A DNA stretch of 64,000 nt. Source: an uncultured Pelagimonas sp. Lineage in GTDB: Bacteria > Pseudomonadota > Alphaproteobacteria > Rhodobacterales > Rhodobacteraceae. The stretch's first letter is position 1. Every line of letters starts with the position of its first letter. Location of the stretch: contig NZ_CANMKO010000008.1 in NCBI RefSeq assembly GCF_947498515.1, forward strand, positions 186,001 through 250,000, written 5' to 3'. The notes beneath the pieces are model-generated. The model made no database searches. It had not been told where the DNA came from and saw only the letters and a list, made by a program, of their open reading frames with translations. A program made the translations under genes and the position numbers. Shown piece by piece: positions 17,920 to 28,329 of this stretch.

Positions 17920-18510
17920 TTATTGCTTGTCGCGCGCGGCCTTAAACGCCGGGCGTGCCCGTGTGCGTTTCAGATAGGCTGCGAAGTCCGCCGATGGTTC
18001 GGGGAACTTGGCGCTGATCGCCCAATTGGCGAGATGAGTTAGGATGATATCGGGGATTGTGAACGTCTCGCCCATCAAAAATGGCCCATCCACTTCCGCC
18101 ATCAGCTTGTCGACATTGCGCTGATACTCGGCCCGGCACGTGGGTTTGACCTCCGCAACGCGCTCCCCTTCGGGTAGAATAAAACTATGCCGCGCCGCGG
18201 TCCAAAGCTGGGCCTCGATATCGTCCAGAATGCGAAAGGTCATGGCATCCTGTTTGGCCCGCGCCACGGTTCCCGCCGGGGCAGTAAGTGCCCCGTGTTT
18301 GTCGGCCAAATAAGTCAGGATCGCAGAGCTATCTGGAATCACCTCGTCGCCCGCCTTGAGAGCCGGCACCTTGCCGAGCGGGCTCACCGCCCGGATTTCA
18401 TCGGATTGCGGGGCCGCAGGCACAAGGTCATACTCCTGCCCCAACTCCTCCATCATCCACATCACCCGAAACGTTCGGCTTTTGGGGCTTCCATATAGTG
18501 TGTAGCTCAT
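17920..18510 (-). CDS. Glutathione S-transferase family protein
   Basis: A 196-residue cytosolic GST. The N-terminal thioredoxin-like domain (MSYTLYGSPKSRTFRVMWMMEEL) contains a Ser-rich glutathione site, the VPALKAGDEVIPDSSAILTYLA block carries the cis-Pro and the glutathione-contacting Ser, and the helical C-terminal domain has FLMGETFTIPDIILTHL (the capping-box motif). The substrate is unknown. The gene ends convergently with the DUF1244 gene. Confidence 0.92.
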   Translation of the reverse strand: MSYTLYGSPKSRTFRVMWMMEELGQEYDLVPAAPQSDEIRAVSPLGKVPALKAGDEVIPDSSAILTYLADKHGALTAPAGTVARAKQDAMTFRILDDIEAQLWTAARHSFILPEGERVAEVKPTCRAEYQRNVDKLMAEVDGPFLMGETFTIPDIILTHLANWAISAKFPEPSADFAAYLKRTRARPAFKAARDKQ

Positions 18511-18556
18511 ACGGCTCGCTCTCTTTTGTTGTGTTGATCACAACGTGGCAGTGCCG

Positions 18557-19582
18557 TTAGCGGCGCGCAAGATAGGCCAACCTCACAAATGCGCGTTCGA
18601 CCAAAGCCCCCGCCGGGGCCTTTTGCCCCGCTGAGCGGAGGGTCAGGTCAGTTTCCATTAACACATCCAACGCATCTTCGAGCCGCTCAACCGACCAGCG
18701 TTGTGCCTGTCGTAACATCCGGTCCCGGCGCGGGCCAAAGATTGGCGGGCGCATCCGTGAAATACCCTGTGCGGGCCCGCCGGGGGCCGCTGCCAACGCG
18801 TATAATGTCCGAAAATGGCGCATCCCCATGATCAACAAGGTCACCGGATTGACACCCTGCGCGGTCAATCTTCGCATGACCGGATCAATCTCGGGTGTAC
18901 GCCCTTCTGCCAAGACGTGAAAAATCTGGTCTATTTCGGCCTCAATCGACGCCGGTGCATTAAGCTCAACCTCTTGCGGGGTCAAAGGCGTCGCATCGTC
19001 CAGCTTGTACAAGGCGATCTTTTCCAGAACCTGTCGAAAATCACCGGGCGTCAAACCTCGGGCCAGCTCTTCCAAAGCGCCCATCGCGTCGCGATCCAGC
19101 TCTTTCAAACCGGCACGGGCCAGTTCGGATTCGATCTCGGCCCGCCCCATTGGGTCGTTATAGAGCGCTGCCGCATAGGTGCGCCCGTCGCCCTCGAACA
19201 CTTTGCGAAGCGCAGATTTCGCCGTTAGCTGCCCGGCGGTGACAATGATCTGCGCGTCCCCCGCCTGCCAATCTTCGAGCGCCGCTTTGAAGGTTTTGGA
19301 CAAACCATCCGTGGCCTCTTCGACCAAAACCACCCGTGGACCGGGGAAAAACCCTTGCGCCTTGACCGCATCCAACAACGCCGCCGCGTCTTTGCGCAAA
19401 TCCGCCGCCGGTATCCGGGTGAGCCGCATTTCGGCCTCGCCCTCGGGGCCAACCAAGGCGGCCACAACCTCTTGGCGTTTCATCGCCACGCGCATGGTGT
19501 CTTCGCCGCTGATCAAAAGACCGGCGGAATCGGGATTTGGCTTTTTGAAGTACCCATTTGCGTCGCGCGGAGACAGCTTCAT
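18557..19582 (-). CDS. holA: DNA polymerase III subunit delta
   Basis: Delta opens the sliding clamp as part of the clamp loader. The 341-residue protein has the N-terminal LSPRDANGYFKKP start and the GLLISGEDTMRVAMKRQEVV block that replaces the Walker motif. A central region (QIIVTAGQLTAKSALRKVFE) and the helical C-terminal collar domain complete it. It overlaps lptE by 4 bp, in the leuS-lptE-holA order common in alphaproteobacteria. Confidence 0.95.
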   Translation of the reverse strand: MKLSPRDANGYFKKPNPDSAGLLISGEDTMRVAMKRQEVVAALVGPEGEAEMRLTRIPAADLRKDAAALLDAVKAQGFFPGPRVVLVEEATDGLSKTFKAALEDWQAGDAQIIVTAGQLTAKSALRKVFEGDGRTYAAALYNDPMGRAEIESELARAGLKELDRDAMGALEELARGLTPGDFRQVLEKIALYKLDDATPLTPQEVELNAPASIEAEIDQIFHVLAEGRTPEIDPVMRRLTAQGVNPVTLLIMGMRHFRTLYALAAAPGGPAQGISRMRPPIFGPRRDRMLRQAQRWSVERLEDALDVLMETDLTLRSAGQKAPAGALVERAFVRLAYLARR

Positions 19583-20085
19583 TCCGGCAGGTTACCCGCG
19601 GACAAGATCAGATCGTCGATCACTTGATCGGCAAGAATGACCATCAAACGCTCATAGGCGTCATTCTCGGATGCCATTGTCGCAACCGTTGATCCGGTGT
19701 TTGAATAACCGGTAAAGGCGCTGGTCGAACCGCTCAAAAGCTGGGTCTTTCCTTCGGATAGGACATAATTCGCATGTCCCGTCACCTTGAATCGTGTGGT
19801 GTTCCCGGTCGACGTCGCACCTTGGTCGAGCTCTTCGGTGCTGAGTTTCACCTTGAGCACATAGGGCGCATTGGCCGGACGCCCCATGCGTGTCTCGAAA
19901 TGACGATTGAACTGATAGCTGTCACGCGTTTCAGGGGCCTGAAGGGTGATCTTACCCTGTAGCCGATCGCCGGTTCCTTGCGGCCCATAAACAGGTGTGA
20001 AACCACAGGCGGTCAAAGACAGGGAGGCCAAAGCCATCCCCCCCAGACATTTCCCGAGAAATTTACGTCGTTCAGACAACCACAT
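19579..20085 (-). CDS. lptE: LPS-assembly lipoprotein LptE
   Basis: LptE plugs the LptD barrel that inserts lipopolysaccharide into the outer membrane. The 168-residue protein has a signal with basic N-region (ERRKFLGKC), hydrophobic core and lipobox SLTAC followed by GFTPVYGP, which is the usual LptE start. It overlaps the end of leuS by 14 bp and the start of holA by 4 bp, so the three genes are translated as a tight operon. Confidence 0.92.
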   Translation of the reverse strand: MWLSERRKFLGKCLGGMALASLSLTACGFTPVYGPQGTGDRLQGKITLQAPETRDSYQFNRHFETRMGRPANAPYVLKVKLSTEELDQGATSTGNTTRFKVTGHANYVLSEGKTQLLSGSTSAFTGYSNTGSTVATMASENDAYERLMVILADQVIDDLILSAGNLPE

Positions 20086-22603
20086 TCACAATCCGCCCCG
20101 GTACCACGATAAGCTTTTTGGGCTGCCCACCATCGAGCGCCTTAACAACAGCTTCGTGCGCAAGGGCGGCTTTTTCAACCTCTTCCTTGGGCATATCGCG
20201 CGGAACCTTCATTTCGCCGCGGCGTTTGCCGTTGATCTGGATCGGAAGTGTAACACTATCCTCAACCAGCATCTTCTCATCGGCAACGGGCCAAGGCGCG
20301 TTGGCTACAAGGCCCTCGCCGCCCAAAAGCGACCACAGCTCTTCGGCCAAATGCGGCGTCATCGGTGACATCAGCTGCACAAGCGTTTTCGCCGCAAAGG
20401 TTTTCACTTCGGAACCAGCACGCGATTTGTGCAAAACATTGGTGAAACCGTACAGTTTGGCAATCGAGGCGTTAAAGCCAAAGCTATCAACGCCCATTGT
20501 CACATCATGGATGGCTTTGTGGGTTTCCCGCAAAAGCGGGTCGTCTTCTTTGGTCGACGGTACATCGCCACCCGCGATTTCCGAACAGATGCGGAAAACC
20601 CGCGCCAAATGTTTGCTGGCCGCTTCGGCCCCCGATGCTGTCCATTCGACATCACGTTCGGGCGGAGAATCAGAGAGTACAAACCAACGCGCGGTATCGG
20701 CACCAAAGGCTTTGATGATCTCAACCGGATCGACCACGTTGTTTTTGGACTTCGACATCTTGGCCGAGGGGATGATTTTCACCTGTGTGCCATCCTTAAG
20801 GAAGCCGCCACCGTCGCGCAGCTCAACATCCTCTGGGTAGTGATAAACCGGGCGGCCATCGTCGCCGGTGGTTTGATAAATCGCGTGGGTCACCATGCCT
20901 TGGGTGAACAGCGCATTGAACGGTTCGCGCGCGGTATCGGGCAAGTGGCCACAGATATTCATCGCGCGGGCAAAGAAGCGCGAATAGAGCAGGTGCAAAA
21001 TCGCGTGCTCGATGCCGCCGATGTATTGATCGACGTTCATCCAATAGGCTGCGGCCTCTGGATCGGTTGGCGTTGTTGCATCTGGCGCCGTGAAGCGGGC
21101 GAAATACCACGAGCTATCGACAAAGGTGTCCATCGTGTCGGTTTCACGCTTGGCCGGTTTGCCGCAAGCGGGGCAGGCACAATCGCGCCATGTTGGGTGG
21201 CGATCAAGCGGGTTGCCCGGAATGTCAAAAGACACATCATCGGGTAGTTCGATCGGCAAGTTCTCTTTCTTTTCAGGAACAACGCCGCAATCATCACAAT
21301 GCACAACCGGGATCGGACAGCCCCAATACCGCTGACGCGACAGGCCCCAATCCCGCAAGCGGAACTTGGTCACACCCGTGCCCCAACCGTCCTTTTCGGC
21401 GGCATCAATGGCGGCGTCCACGGCTTGGTCGCCGGTTTGCTCGGTCTCTCCGGCGAACCCGCGCAGGAAGGTGACCTTATCGGTTTTGGCGGGCACATAG
21501 GCCTCGGAAATCTCTTCTTCGCCAAAGACCGGGATGATCGGCAGGTCGTATTTTGTTGCGAATTCAAAGTCGCGCTGGTCATGGGCCGGGCAAGCGAAAA
21601 TCGCGCCGGTGCCGTAATCCATCAGGATAAAGTTGGCGATCCAAACCGGCAATTCCCAGTTGGGATCAAGCGGGTGTTTGGCGCGAATACCGGTATCAAC
21701 GCCAAGCTTGTCGGCCTTTTCAAGGGCTTCTGCGGTGGTGCCGCCTTTGCGCATCTCGGCGATTTGCGCCGCAATTTCGGGGTTTTGTGCCTCAAGCTGT
21801 TTTGCAATCGGGTGATCGGGCGAGATGCCAACAAATGACGCGCCCATCAATGTATCAGGACGGGTGGTGTAAACGGTGATCGGCTCTTCGCCGTCCACAC
21901 GTTCAAAACCAAACTCCAAACCGCGCGATTTGCCGATCCAGTTTTCCTGCATCAGCCGCACCTTGGCGGGCCAGTTGTCGAGCGTGTCGAGCGCTTCCAA
22001 CAACTCTTCGGAATAATCGGAGATTTTAAAGAACCACTGGGTCAACTCGCGGCGCTCAACCTCGGCCCCCGACCGCCAGCCCTTGCCGTCGATGACCTGT
22101 TCGTTGGCCAAAACGGTCATATCAACCGGATCCCAGTTCACCACCGCGTTTTTGCGATAGACCAGACCTTTTTCAAGGAAATCAATGAACAGCGCCTGTT
22201 GCTGACCATAATACTCCGGGTCACAAGTCGCGAACATACGCGACCAATCAAGGCCAAAACCAAGCGGCTTCATCTGGCCAACCATGGTGTCGATGTTTTC
22301 GTAGGTCCAGGTTTTGGGGTGCCCGCCAATCGCCATCGCGGCATTTTCCGCCGGCATGCCAAAGGCGTCAAACCCCATTGGGTGCAAGACGTTATGACCG
22401 GTGGCCAGCTTGTAACGCGCAATCACGTCGCCCATCGTGTAGTTGCGCACATGGCCAATATGAATGCGGCCCGACGGGTAGGGGAACATTTCCAGCACGT
22501 AATACTTGGGCTTGTCGCCTTCGCGGGTGGCGGTGAATGTACCGGCCTCATCCCAAGCGGATTGCCATTTTGGTTCTATGGATGCGGGATCATAAACGGA
22601 CAT
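20072..22603 (-). CDS. leuS: Leucyl-tRNA synthetase
   Basis: Charges tRNA-Leu. At 843 residues it is typical length for bacterial LeuRS. The class I signatures are present: [16 protein letters not shown] (HIGH, about residue 43) and [13 protein letters not shown] (KMSKS, about residue 614). The CP1 editing domain lies between, with the threonine-rich [15 protein letters not shown] segment and the [20 protein letters not shown] motif. It is the first gene of the leuS-lptE-holA operon. Confidence 0.98.
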   Translation of the reverse strand: MSVYDPASIEPKWQSAWDEAGTFTATREGDKPKYYVLEMFPYPSGRIHIGHVRNYTMGDVIARYKLATGHNVLHPMGFDAFGMPAENAAMAIGGHPKTWTYENIDTMVGQMKPLGFGLDWSRMFATCDPEYYGQQQALFIDFLEKGLVYRKNAVVNWDPVDMTVLANEQVIDGKGWRSGAEVERRELTQWFFKISDYSEELLEALDTLDNWPAKVRLMQENWIGKSRGLEFGFERVDGEEPITVYTTRPDTLMGASFVGISPDHPIAKQLEAQNPEIAAQIAEMRKGGTTAEALEKADKLGVDTGIRAKHPLDPNWELPVWIANFILMDYGTGAIFACPAHDQRDFEFATKYDLPIIPVFGEEEISEAYVPAKTDKVTFLRGFAGETEQTGDQAVDAAIDAAEKDGWGTGVTKFRLRDWGLSRQRYWGCPIPVVHCDDCGVVPEKKENLPIELPDDVSFDIPGNPLDRHPTWRDCACPACGKPAKRETDTMDTFVDSSWYFARFTAPDATTPTDPEAAAYWMNVDQYIGGIEHAILHLLYSRFFARAMNICGHLPDTAREPFNALFTQGMVTHAIYQTTGDDGRPVYHYPEDVELRDGGGFLKDGTQVKIIPSAKMSKSKNNVVDPVEIIKAFGADTARWFVLSDSPPERDVEWTASGAEAASKHLARVFRICSEIAGGDVPSTKEDDPLLRETHKAIHDVTMGVDSFGFNASIAKLYGFTNVLHKSRAGSEVKTFAAKTLVQLMSPMTPHLAEELWSLLGGEGLVANAPWPVADEKMLVEDSVTLPIQINGKRRGEMKVPRDMPKEEVEKAALAHEAVVKALDGGQPKKLIVVPGRIVNVVV

Positions 22604-22792
22604 GTGGTTTCCTCATACGGGCTTGGGCAGGCCCAAAAGGGCAGATTTTGCCGCTGTGATAGGCGCATGGCGCGCAATCGTCCAGTCTTTGGCGTCTTTT
22701 TGGCAACCCAATTCAGACAATCTGGTGCAAACCATTGGCGCGGGCAGCCACACATGGCAAAACAACGAAAAAGAGCATTTGAGGCGATACGG

Positions 22793-24052
22793 ATGAAAAT
22801 TCTTCTGATCCACCAGAATTTCCCCGGCCAATATAAACACTTGGCCCCTGCCCTCGTGAAACAAGGGCATCAAGTTGTTGCGTTGACCTGTAAGGTGAAA
22901 CAGCCCACCCAATGGCAGGGTGTTCAAATTGTCCCCTACGAGGTCAAAGGTGGCTCGACACCCAACATTCACCCGTGGCTGTCGGATTTTGAGACCAAGC
23001 TTTTGCGCGCGACGTCCTGCTATCGCGGGGCCATGTCCCTCAAGAATCAGGGGTTTGAGCCGGATGTCATTTGCGCCCACCACGGGTGGGGCGAACCGAT
23101 GTTCCTTAAAGATGTCTGGCCCAACGCGCGCCTTGGTCTTTATTGCGAGCTTTACCATCTGACCGGTGGGGATTTCCTGAACTACGATCCGGAATTTCCG
23201 TCCAAAAGCCCCGAAGCAGACAAGCTGCGGATTCGGATGAAGAACATGAACAACCGCCTTCATGAGGAAATCATGGATGCCGGCCTTAGCCCGACGCAGT
23301 TTCAGGCCGATACCTTCCCTAAGCGGTGGCGCGACCGGATAACCGTTGCCCATGACGGGGTCGATACCGATCTCGTCTGTCCCAATGCCGACGCTGCCTT
23401 AAAGGTGTCCGATGATTTGACCCTGACACGGGATGATGAGGTGATCACCTTTATCAACCGCAACCTCGAACCCTATCGCGGCTATCACATCTTTATGCGC
23501 GCGTTGCCCGAGATCCTGAAAAAGCGGCCCAATGCCCATGTTGTTTTGCTTGGCGGGGACGAGGTATCTTATGGAGCCAAGGCCCCCAAAGGGCAGACTT
23601 GGAAACAGATTTTCATCGATGAGGTGCGCGGACGCATTCCAACACCCCATTGGAACCGGGTGCATTTCATGGGGCGCGTTCCTTATGACACCTACCTGTC
23701 GATGATTCAGGTGAGCCGCGCCCATGTTTATCTGACCTATCCCTTTGTCCTTTCTTGGTCGCTGCTCGAATCCATGAGCGCAGGCTGTGCGATTCTAGCG
23801 AGCAACACCGCCCCGGTGCGCGAAGTCATGACCGAGGGCGAAAACGGGTGGATGACCGACTTCTTTGACAAGGATGCACTGGTTGAACGGCTCTGCGCGC
23901 TTTTGGACGATCCTGAAACGCGCGCCCGCATGGGTGACACCGCGCGCCAATTCATCCGAGAGAAATACGATTTACGGAGCATTTGCCTGCCACAGCATTT
24001 GGATTGGGTTGATCGCTTGTCGAAACTAGAGCCCCGCCCCGTTCTCGATTGA
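22793..24052 (+). CDS. GT4-family glycosyltransferase
   Basis: A 419-residue GT-B fold enzyme. The N-terminal domain begins MKILLIHQNFPGQYKHLAP. The C-terminal domain has the donor-binding pattern of the GT4 family: FINRNLEPYRGYHIFMRALPEI, then VHFMGRVPYDTYLSMI, and the E-x7-E-like block SLLESMSAGCAILASNTAPVREV. The sugar and acceptor are unknown; it stands alone, with no polysaccharide genes nearby. ATG 22793 has a GAGG site 8 nt upstream. An in-frame ATG at 22754 would add a basic 13-residue extension. Confidence 0.9.
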   Translation: MKILLIHQNFPGQYKHLAPALVKQGHQVVALTCKVKQPTQWQGVQIVPYEVKGGSTPNIHPWLSDFETKLLRATSCYRGAMSLKNQGFEPDVICAHHGWGEPMFLKDVWPNARLGLYCELYHLTGGDFLNYDPEFPSKSPEADKLRIRMKNMNNRLHEEIMDAGLSPTQFQADTFPKRWRDRITVAHDGVDTDLVCPNADAALKVSDDLTLTRDDEVITFINRNLEPYRGYHIFMRALPEILKKRPNAHVVLLGGDEVSYGAKAPKGQTWKQIFIDEVRGRIPTPHWNRVHFMGRVPYDTYLSMIQVSRAHVYLTYPFVLSWSLLESMSAGCAILASNTAPVREVMTEGENGWMTDFFDKDALVERLCALLDDPETRARMGDTARQFIREKYDLRSICLPQHLDWVDRLSKLEPRPVLD

Positions 24053-24080
24053 CCTGCGGCACCCCGCGATAAACCAAGAA

Positions 24081-24120
24081 AAAACCTCGACCTGCTCAAG
24101 CAAGTCGAGGTTTTGCTTTT
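24081..24120. terminator. Bidirectional intrinsic terminator
   Basis: A perfect 11-bp stem AAAACCTCGAC / GTCGAGGTTTT (24081-24091 and 24104-24114) has a T tract after it on the plus strand and an A tract before it. It lies between the convergent glycosyltransferase and DUF3576 genes and can serve both. Confidence 0.9.
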
Positions 24121-24140
24121 CCAAGCGACTAGAAGCGTCG

Positions 24141-24638
24141 TTACAGACGGCTGTCTTGCGCCCGCAATTGCCGGGCCCGCGTTAGGATAGCGTCTTCGAT
24201 GGCGCGGACCGTTGCGGCGCTGGCCGGACCGGACTTTGTCATCAAGGCAACGTTCAACGACCGCGCGTCCAAGGCTGGGTCATTCACATGTATAGTGGCA
24301 CGATAAGCGCGGCCACCGCCCGGCGGGGTGCCAAAACCGGTGACAATCACACCTGTAAAGGGATCAACGGTCTGGATCGGTAGAAAATCCAACGTATCCA
24401 ATGACGCGTTCCATATATACTTGTTCACAGCGCCAATTTGGCCCTGATCTTTGCGCGCCCGGAAAATATCCCAGACGGTGCCACGTGGCTTTGGATCATC
24501 TGCATAGAGAATCTCATCCATCAGCTCATCAGCCGGCGGCGTGTCCACCGGGGCGCGGTTAGCTGACGACCCACAGCCTGATTGAACAAGCAAAGCCACT
24601 GCAAGACCGATACCTAATAAGATTCGCGACATGCTCAT
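24141..24638 (-). CDS. DUF3576 lipoprotein
   Basis: A 165-residue lipoprotein: signal MSMSRILLGIGLAVALLVQ and a cysteine in SGCGSSA (about residue 22). The mature part matches DUF3576 (WDIFRARKDQGQIGAVNKYIW, TLDFLPIQTVDPFTGVIVTGFGTPPGG), found in alphaproteobacteria. The family is thought to be outer-membrane associated, but no function has been assigned. ATG 24638 has a GGAG site in front of it; a longer frame to 24707 would put polar residues before the signal. An ATG six bases further in is an alternative. Confidence 0.88.
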   Translation of the reverse strand: MSMSRILLGIGLAVALLVQSGCGSSANRAPVDTPPADELMDEILYADDPKPRGTVWDIFRARKDQGQIGAVNKYIWNASLDTLDFLPIQTVDPFTGVIVTGFGTPPGGGRAYRATIHVNDPALDARSLNVALMTKSGPASAATVRAIEDAILTRARQLRAQDSRL

Positions 24639-24880
24639 CCGCCTTTTCTCCCACCGAGGATGTTTCCCTTTCAATACTCGGGGCGCGCCAAAGCGGCAAG
24701 TCGTCATTATGACATGCTGGTATCAGGGGCCGATCGGCAGGAAGTTGCGCAAGGGACAGTGAAAAACCGAGATGGGCGGAAAACCTTGTGACAATTGCGC
24801 ATCACTGCATTGCTTGTTGGCCATTCTCAATTTCAGACGGGTTGCATTGCGGGGGTCAGCAAGCGCATAGATCACGCATC

Positions 24881-24897
24881 AGGGCCGGACTGTCGGC
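24881..24897 (+). promoter_or_regulatory. Short hairpin in the porin leader
   Basis: GGCCG and CGGCC flank a 6-nt loop about 35-50 nt before the porin start codon. It is near the ribosome site, so it could modulate mRNA stability or initiation; no direct evidence supports this. Confidence 0.3.
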
Positions 24898-24930
24898 CTG
24901 GTAGTGCCTTTAGAACACATGAGGGAAACA

Positions 24931-26025
24931 ATGAAACATATCCTGCTTGCCACCACTGCACTGGTTGCAACCGCTGGCGTTGCTTCGGCAGAAATCGCGC
25001 TGTCCGGCTCCGCTGAAATGGGCATCGCCGGTGGCGAACACACCGAGACCCAATTCCACACAGACATCGACGTCACATTCACCATGACTGGTGAGTCCGA
25101 CAACGGTCTGACATTCGGTGCTTCGATCGATCTGGACGAGTCCAACGACACAGACGCATTCGGTGCATCCACCCAAGGTGGCGAAACCATCTTCATCGCA
25201 TACGGTCCAGCCAAGCTGACCATGGGCGACGTTGACGGCGCATTCGACGCAGCAATGCAAGAAGCCATCATCGGTTCTTCGATCGGCGACAACCACGAGC
25301 ACATCGGTTACAATGGTAACGGTGGTCTTGACGGTGCATATGACGGTCAGATCGCTCAGTTCGCTTACTCTGCTTCTGGCTTCACCGGCTATCTGTCGGT
25401 TGAACTAGACGACGCTGGCTGGCTCGACGCATCGGACGACGAAGAGTACGGTTCGCCTATCTGGGGTGTTGGTGTTAAGTACACTGCCGACCTCGGCGGC
25501 ACTGCTCTGAACATCGGCCTTGGTTACCAGTCCGGTGACGAAGATCACGCAGAGCGTCAGTACGGCTCGATCTTTGACACTGTTGGCGCAGAAATCGACT
25601 CCGAAGACACACTGTCTGACGTAATTGGCGATCTGGGTGCGGCTGCACGTAGCTCCGTTTGGGGTCTGTCGCTCGGCACCACCTTCAACAACGGCATTCA
25701 GGCCATCTTCAACTACTCGGTTGCAGAATACGCTGAAGCCAACAACGGCGGCGACCTTGCTGAGTTCACCGGCAACTCCGAATCCCATTGGGGTCTGGCG
25801 TTCGGTTACAGCATGAACGCTCTGACCGTTGGTGTTAACTACGGTGAGTACGAAAACTTCCTGGGTCTGGAAGATCTGAAAGCCTCCGGTTGGGGTCTGG
25901 CAGCAGACTACGACCTCGGTGGCGGTCTGTCCGCTCAGTTCGGTTACGGCGACTCGAAAATCGAGCTCGACGGCGACTCGATCGACGACAGCACATGGTC
26001 CTTGGGTCTGGCAATGTCCTTCTAA
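24931..26025 (+). CDS. General porin (alphaproteobacterial type)
   Basis: A 364-residue outer-membrane beta-barrel porin. The signal peptide is MKHILLATTALVATAGVASA, and the mature protein starts EIALSGSAEMGIAGG. Alternating hydrophobic strands run throughout, the protein is very acidic, and it ends in the aromatic terminal strand TWSLGLAMSF, with Phe at the last position as required for BAM recognition. Codon use is strongly biased, consistent with very high expression. A GAGGGA site precedes ATG 24931. Substrate selectivity cannot be inferred. Confidence 0.93.
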   Translation: MKHILLATTALVATAGVASAEIALSGSAEMGIAGGEHTETQFHTDIDVTFTMTGESDNGLTFGASIDLDESNDTDAFGASTQGGETIFIAYGPAKLTMGDVDGAFDAAMQEAIIGSSIGDNHEHIGYNGNGGLDGAYDGQIAQFAYSASGFTGYLSVELDDAGWLDASDDEEYGSPIWGVGVKYTADLGGTALNIGLGYQSGDEDHAERQYGSIFDTVGAEIDSEDTLSDVIGDLGAAARSSVWGLSLGTTFNNGIQAIFNYSVAEYAEANNGGDLAEFTGNSESHWGLAFGYSMNALTVGVNYGEYENFLGLEDLKASGWGLAADYDLGGGLSAQFGYGDSKIELDGDSIDDSTWSLGLAMSF

Positions 26026-26048
26026 GGACTGCTTGACTTAGACTAAGA

Positions 26049-26079
26049 GAGAGCGGGCTTCGGCCCGCTCTTTTCTTTT
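26049..26079 (+). terminator. Intrinsic terminator of the porin gene
   Basis: A perfect GAGCGGGC / GCCCGCTC stem capped by a TTCG tetraloop is followed by TTTTCTTTT, 25-55 bp after the porin stop. Confidence 0.95.
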
Positions 26080-26133
26080 GGGGCAAAGCCATTTAGCTGA
26101 TGTGTCAAATCAAGCTGACGACGGAGAGCTGAC

Positions 26134-26793
26134 ATGGGACTGATGGATATTCGCGACCGCATTGCCAACGCCTGCCAAGAGGTCGGCCGCGCCCCGTCTG
26201 AGGTCGAACTTATCGCAGTCAGCAAAGTCCAGCCCCTTGACCGCGTCGAAGCGGTTTTGGAACAGGGCCACACCCTATTTGGTGAAAACCGCGTTCAAGA
26301 GGCCGCCGACAAGTGGCCCGATTTCAAAGCTCGCTTCCCAAATGTCTCGGTTCATCTCATTGGGCCACTGCAATCCAACAAAACCCGACAAGCCATGGAG
26401 TTGTTCGACGCAATCCATTCGGTTGATCGCCCTAAGCTGGCCAATGGAATCGCCCGCCTTGCCCAAGAGCTTGGCCATTGCCCCGATCTATTTATTCAGG
26501 TGAACACCGGTGAAGAGCCGCAAAAGGCCGGCATTCTCCCTGCCGATGCCGATGGTTTTATCTCTGAGGCCCGCGCGCTCGACCTTCCGATCAAAGGGTT
26601 GATGTGCATCCCACCCGCCGAAGAAACCCCAAGCCTGCATTTCTCATTGCTCCGCAAGATCGCCGAACGCAATGGATTGACCGGATTGTCGATGGGAATG
26701 AGTGCCGATTTCGAACAGGCGATCGCCTTTGGCGCCACCCATATACGTGTCGGTTCGGCGATTTTTGGTGACCGGGTAAAACCTGACGCCTAA
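26134..26793 (+). CDS. YggS-family PLP homeostasis protein (PLPBP)
   Basis: A single-domain, 219-residue alanine-racemase-fold protein without known catalytic activity. The PLP lysine lies in VELIAVSKVQP (about residue 31), followed by FGENRVQEA and HLIGPLQSNKT, then FIQVNTGEEPQKAG and the phosphate-binding LSMGMSADFEQAIAFGATHIRVG near the C-terminus. Family members buffer free PLP and affect amino-acid pools. It is followed 48 bp later by a PLP-binding MocR regulator, which suggests a shared role in vitamin B6 balance. Confidence 0.95.
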   Translation: MGLMDIRDRIANACQEVGRAPSEVELIAVSKVQPLDRVEAVLEQGHTLFGENRVQEAADKWPDFKARFPNVSVHLIGPLQSNKTRQAMELFDAIHSVDRPKLANGIARLAQELGHCPDLFIQVNTGEEPQKAGILPADADGFISEARALDLPIKGLMCIPPAEETPSLHFSLLRKIAERNGLTGLSMGMSADFEQAIAFGATHIRVGSAIFGDRVKPDA

Positions 26794-26841
26794 ACGTATA
26801 TCCAGATTGCAGCCGGTTTAAAGCCAGCTTATCTTGATCGA

Positions 26842-28320
26842 ATGGCCATCCCTGTCGAAACATTCTTTCTGTCGCAAAACACCCAAGGCACCCTTCAGGC
26901 GCGCATCCAACAGATGGTCGCCGAGGGGATTTTGTCGGGGCGGTTTCGGCGTGGAGAAAAGCTCCCCTCGACGCGGCAATTGGCCAAGCATCTTGGCGTT
27001 AGCCGGATCACGGTGACCTTGGCCTATACGGAATTGCTGGCCAATGATTACCTGATTTCGCGCGGTCGTTCCGGCTATTTCGTGAGTGACAACGCCCCAG
27101 AGCCCCCCGATTTTGGCCCCCTGACCCAAGTCGAGGACAAGGTCGATTGGGACAGTGCCCTTGCCCGGCGGTTTGCATCGGACCGGCCCTTGGGCCTTGC
27201 CCGGCCAAGTGACTGGGCGCGCTATCGATTCCCGTTTATCTATGGCCAAACCGATCAAAAGCTTTTTGATCACGCCAATTGGCGGCTGTGCGCGATGCAG
27301 GCGCTTGGGGCCAAGGATTTTGTGTCGCTGACCCAAGATCAGTTTGACCTTGATGATCCAGAACTTGTCACCTTTATTGCCCGTCATAGCCTTCCGCGTC
27401 GGGGTATCATCGCCGGGCCGGAAGAGATTCTGATCACGCTTGGCGCACAAAATGCGCTTTGGCTGGCGGCGCAACTTTTGGCCTCGGATGGGCGCAAGGT
27501 TGCGATCGAAGACCCCTGTTATCCTGAGCTGCGCAGCTTGCTGCGCCAAACAGGCGCCAAAATCACCCCTGTTTCGGTGGATGAAAAAGGGTTGCCGCCC
27601 GACGCGATCCCCAAAGACAGCCGGGTAATTTTCACGACGCCAAGCCACCAATGCCCGACGTCATCCACCTTGCCACGTGATCGGCGCGACGCCTTGCTTA
27701 AACGCGCCGCTGAAATCGACGCAATCATCGTCGAGGATGACTACGAGTTCGAAATGTCCTTTCTCGCGCCCCCTAGTCCGGCACTCAAAAGTCTCGATGA
27801 AGATGGCCGGGTGGTCTATGTCGGGAGCTTTTCCAAATCGCTGTTTCCGGGGTTGCGGCTTGGCTACATGGTTGGTTCCGCTGAGTTTATCCGCGAGGCC
27901 CGCGCCCTACGCGCCAGTGTACTGCGTCACCCGCCCGGCCATATCCAACGCACTGCGGCCTATTTCCTATCCCTTGGGCATTACGATGCGCTTGTCCGCC
28001 GCATTGGTCTGACACTCACCGAACGTCGCCGGGCCATGGAATCGGCAATCATGGCCCATGGGCTAGAGATTGCGGGCAAAGGTGCACATGGCGGCTCTGC
28101 CCTATGGATGCAGGCCCCCGAAAATTGCGACACCCGAAAATTTGCCGAACGGCTTCGCGAACAAGGGGTGTTGATCGAACCAGGCGAGGCGTTTTTCGCC
28201 GGACCAAATCGGCCACATAACTATTACCGGCTCGGCTATAGCTCGATCCCAACGGAGCGTATCGAAGAAGGTATCGCGCGCATCGGGACAGCGCTTGCGC
28301 AAAAGAAAAAGCAAGGCTAA
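26842..28320 (+). CDS. MocR/PdxR-type transcription regulator (GntR HTH + aminotransferase domain)
   Basis: A 492-residue fusion. Residues about 10-80 are a winged helix of the GntR family (RFRRGEKLPSTRQLAKHLGV, SRITVTLAYTELLANDYL). The remainder is a fold-type I aminotransferase-like domain with the PLP lysine in YVGSFSKSLFPGLRLGY (about residue 332) and DPCYPELRSLL. Such proteins sense PLP or amino compounds; PdxR activates PLP synthesis. No pdxST operon is adjacent, so its target is unknown, but it sits between yggS and ribF on the same strand. Confidence 0.92.
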   Translation: MAIPVETFFLSQNTQGTLQARIQQMVAEGILSGRFRRGEKLPSTRQLAKHLGVSRITVTLAYTELLANDYLISRGRSGYFVSDNAPEPPDFGPLTQVEDKVDWDSALARRFASDRPLGLARPSDWARYRFPFIYGQTDQKLFDHANWRLCAMQALGAKDFVSLTQDQFDLDDPELVTFIARHSLPRRGIIAGPEEILITLGAQNALWLAAQLLASDGRKVAIEDPCYPELRSLLRQTGAKITPVSVDEKGLPPDAIPKDSRVIFTTPSHQCPTSSTLPRDRRDALLKRAAEIDAIIVEDDYEFEMSFLAPPSPALKSLDEDGRVVYVGSFSKSLFPGLRLGYMVGSAEFIREARALRASVLRHPPGHIQRTAAYFLSLGHYDALVRRIGLTLTERRRAMESAIMAHGLEIAGKGAHGGSALWMQAPENCDTRKFAERLREQGVLIEPGEAFFAGPNRPHNYYRLGYSSIPTERIEEGIARIGTALAQKKKQG

Positions 28321-28329
28321 GCCCCCCAC

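Noticed and set aside
22199-22792. Upstream extension of the glycosyltransferase frame to 617 codons
   Set aside because: It covers the leuS 5' end on the opposite strand; the GT-B domain starts at MKILLIHQ and has a ribosome site.
26818-27651. 277-codon minus-strand frame inside the MocR-type gene
   Set aside because: Antisense to an intact HTH-aminotransferase gene and lacking any motif.
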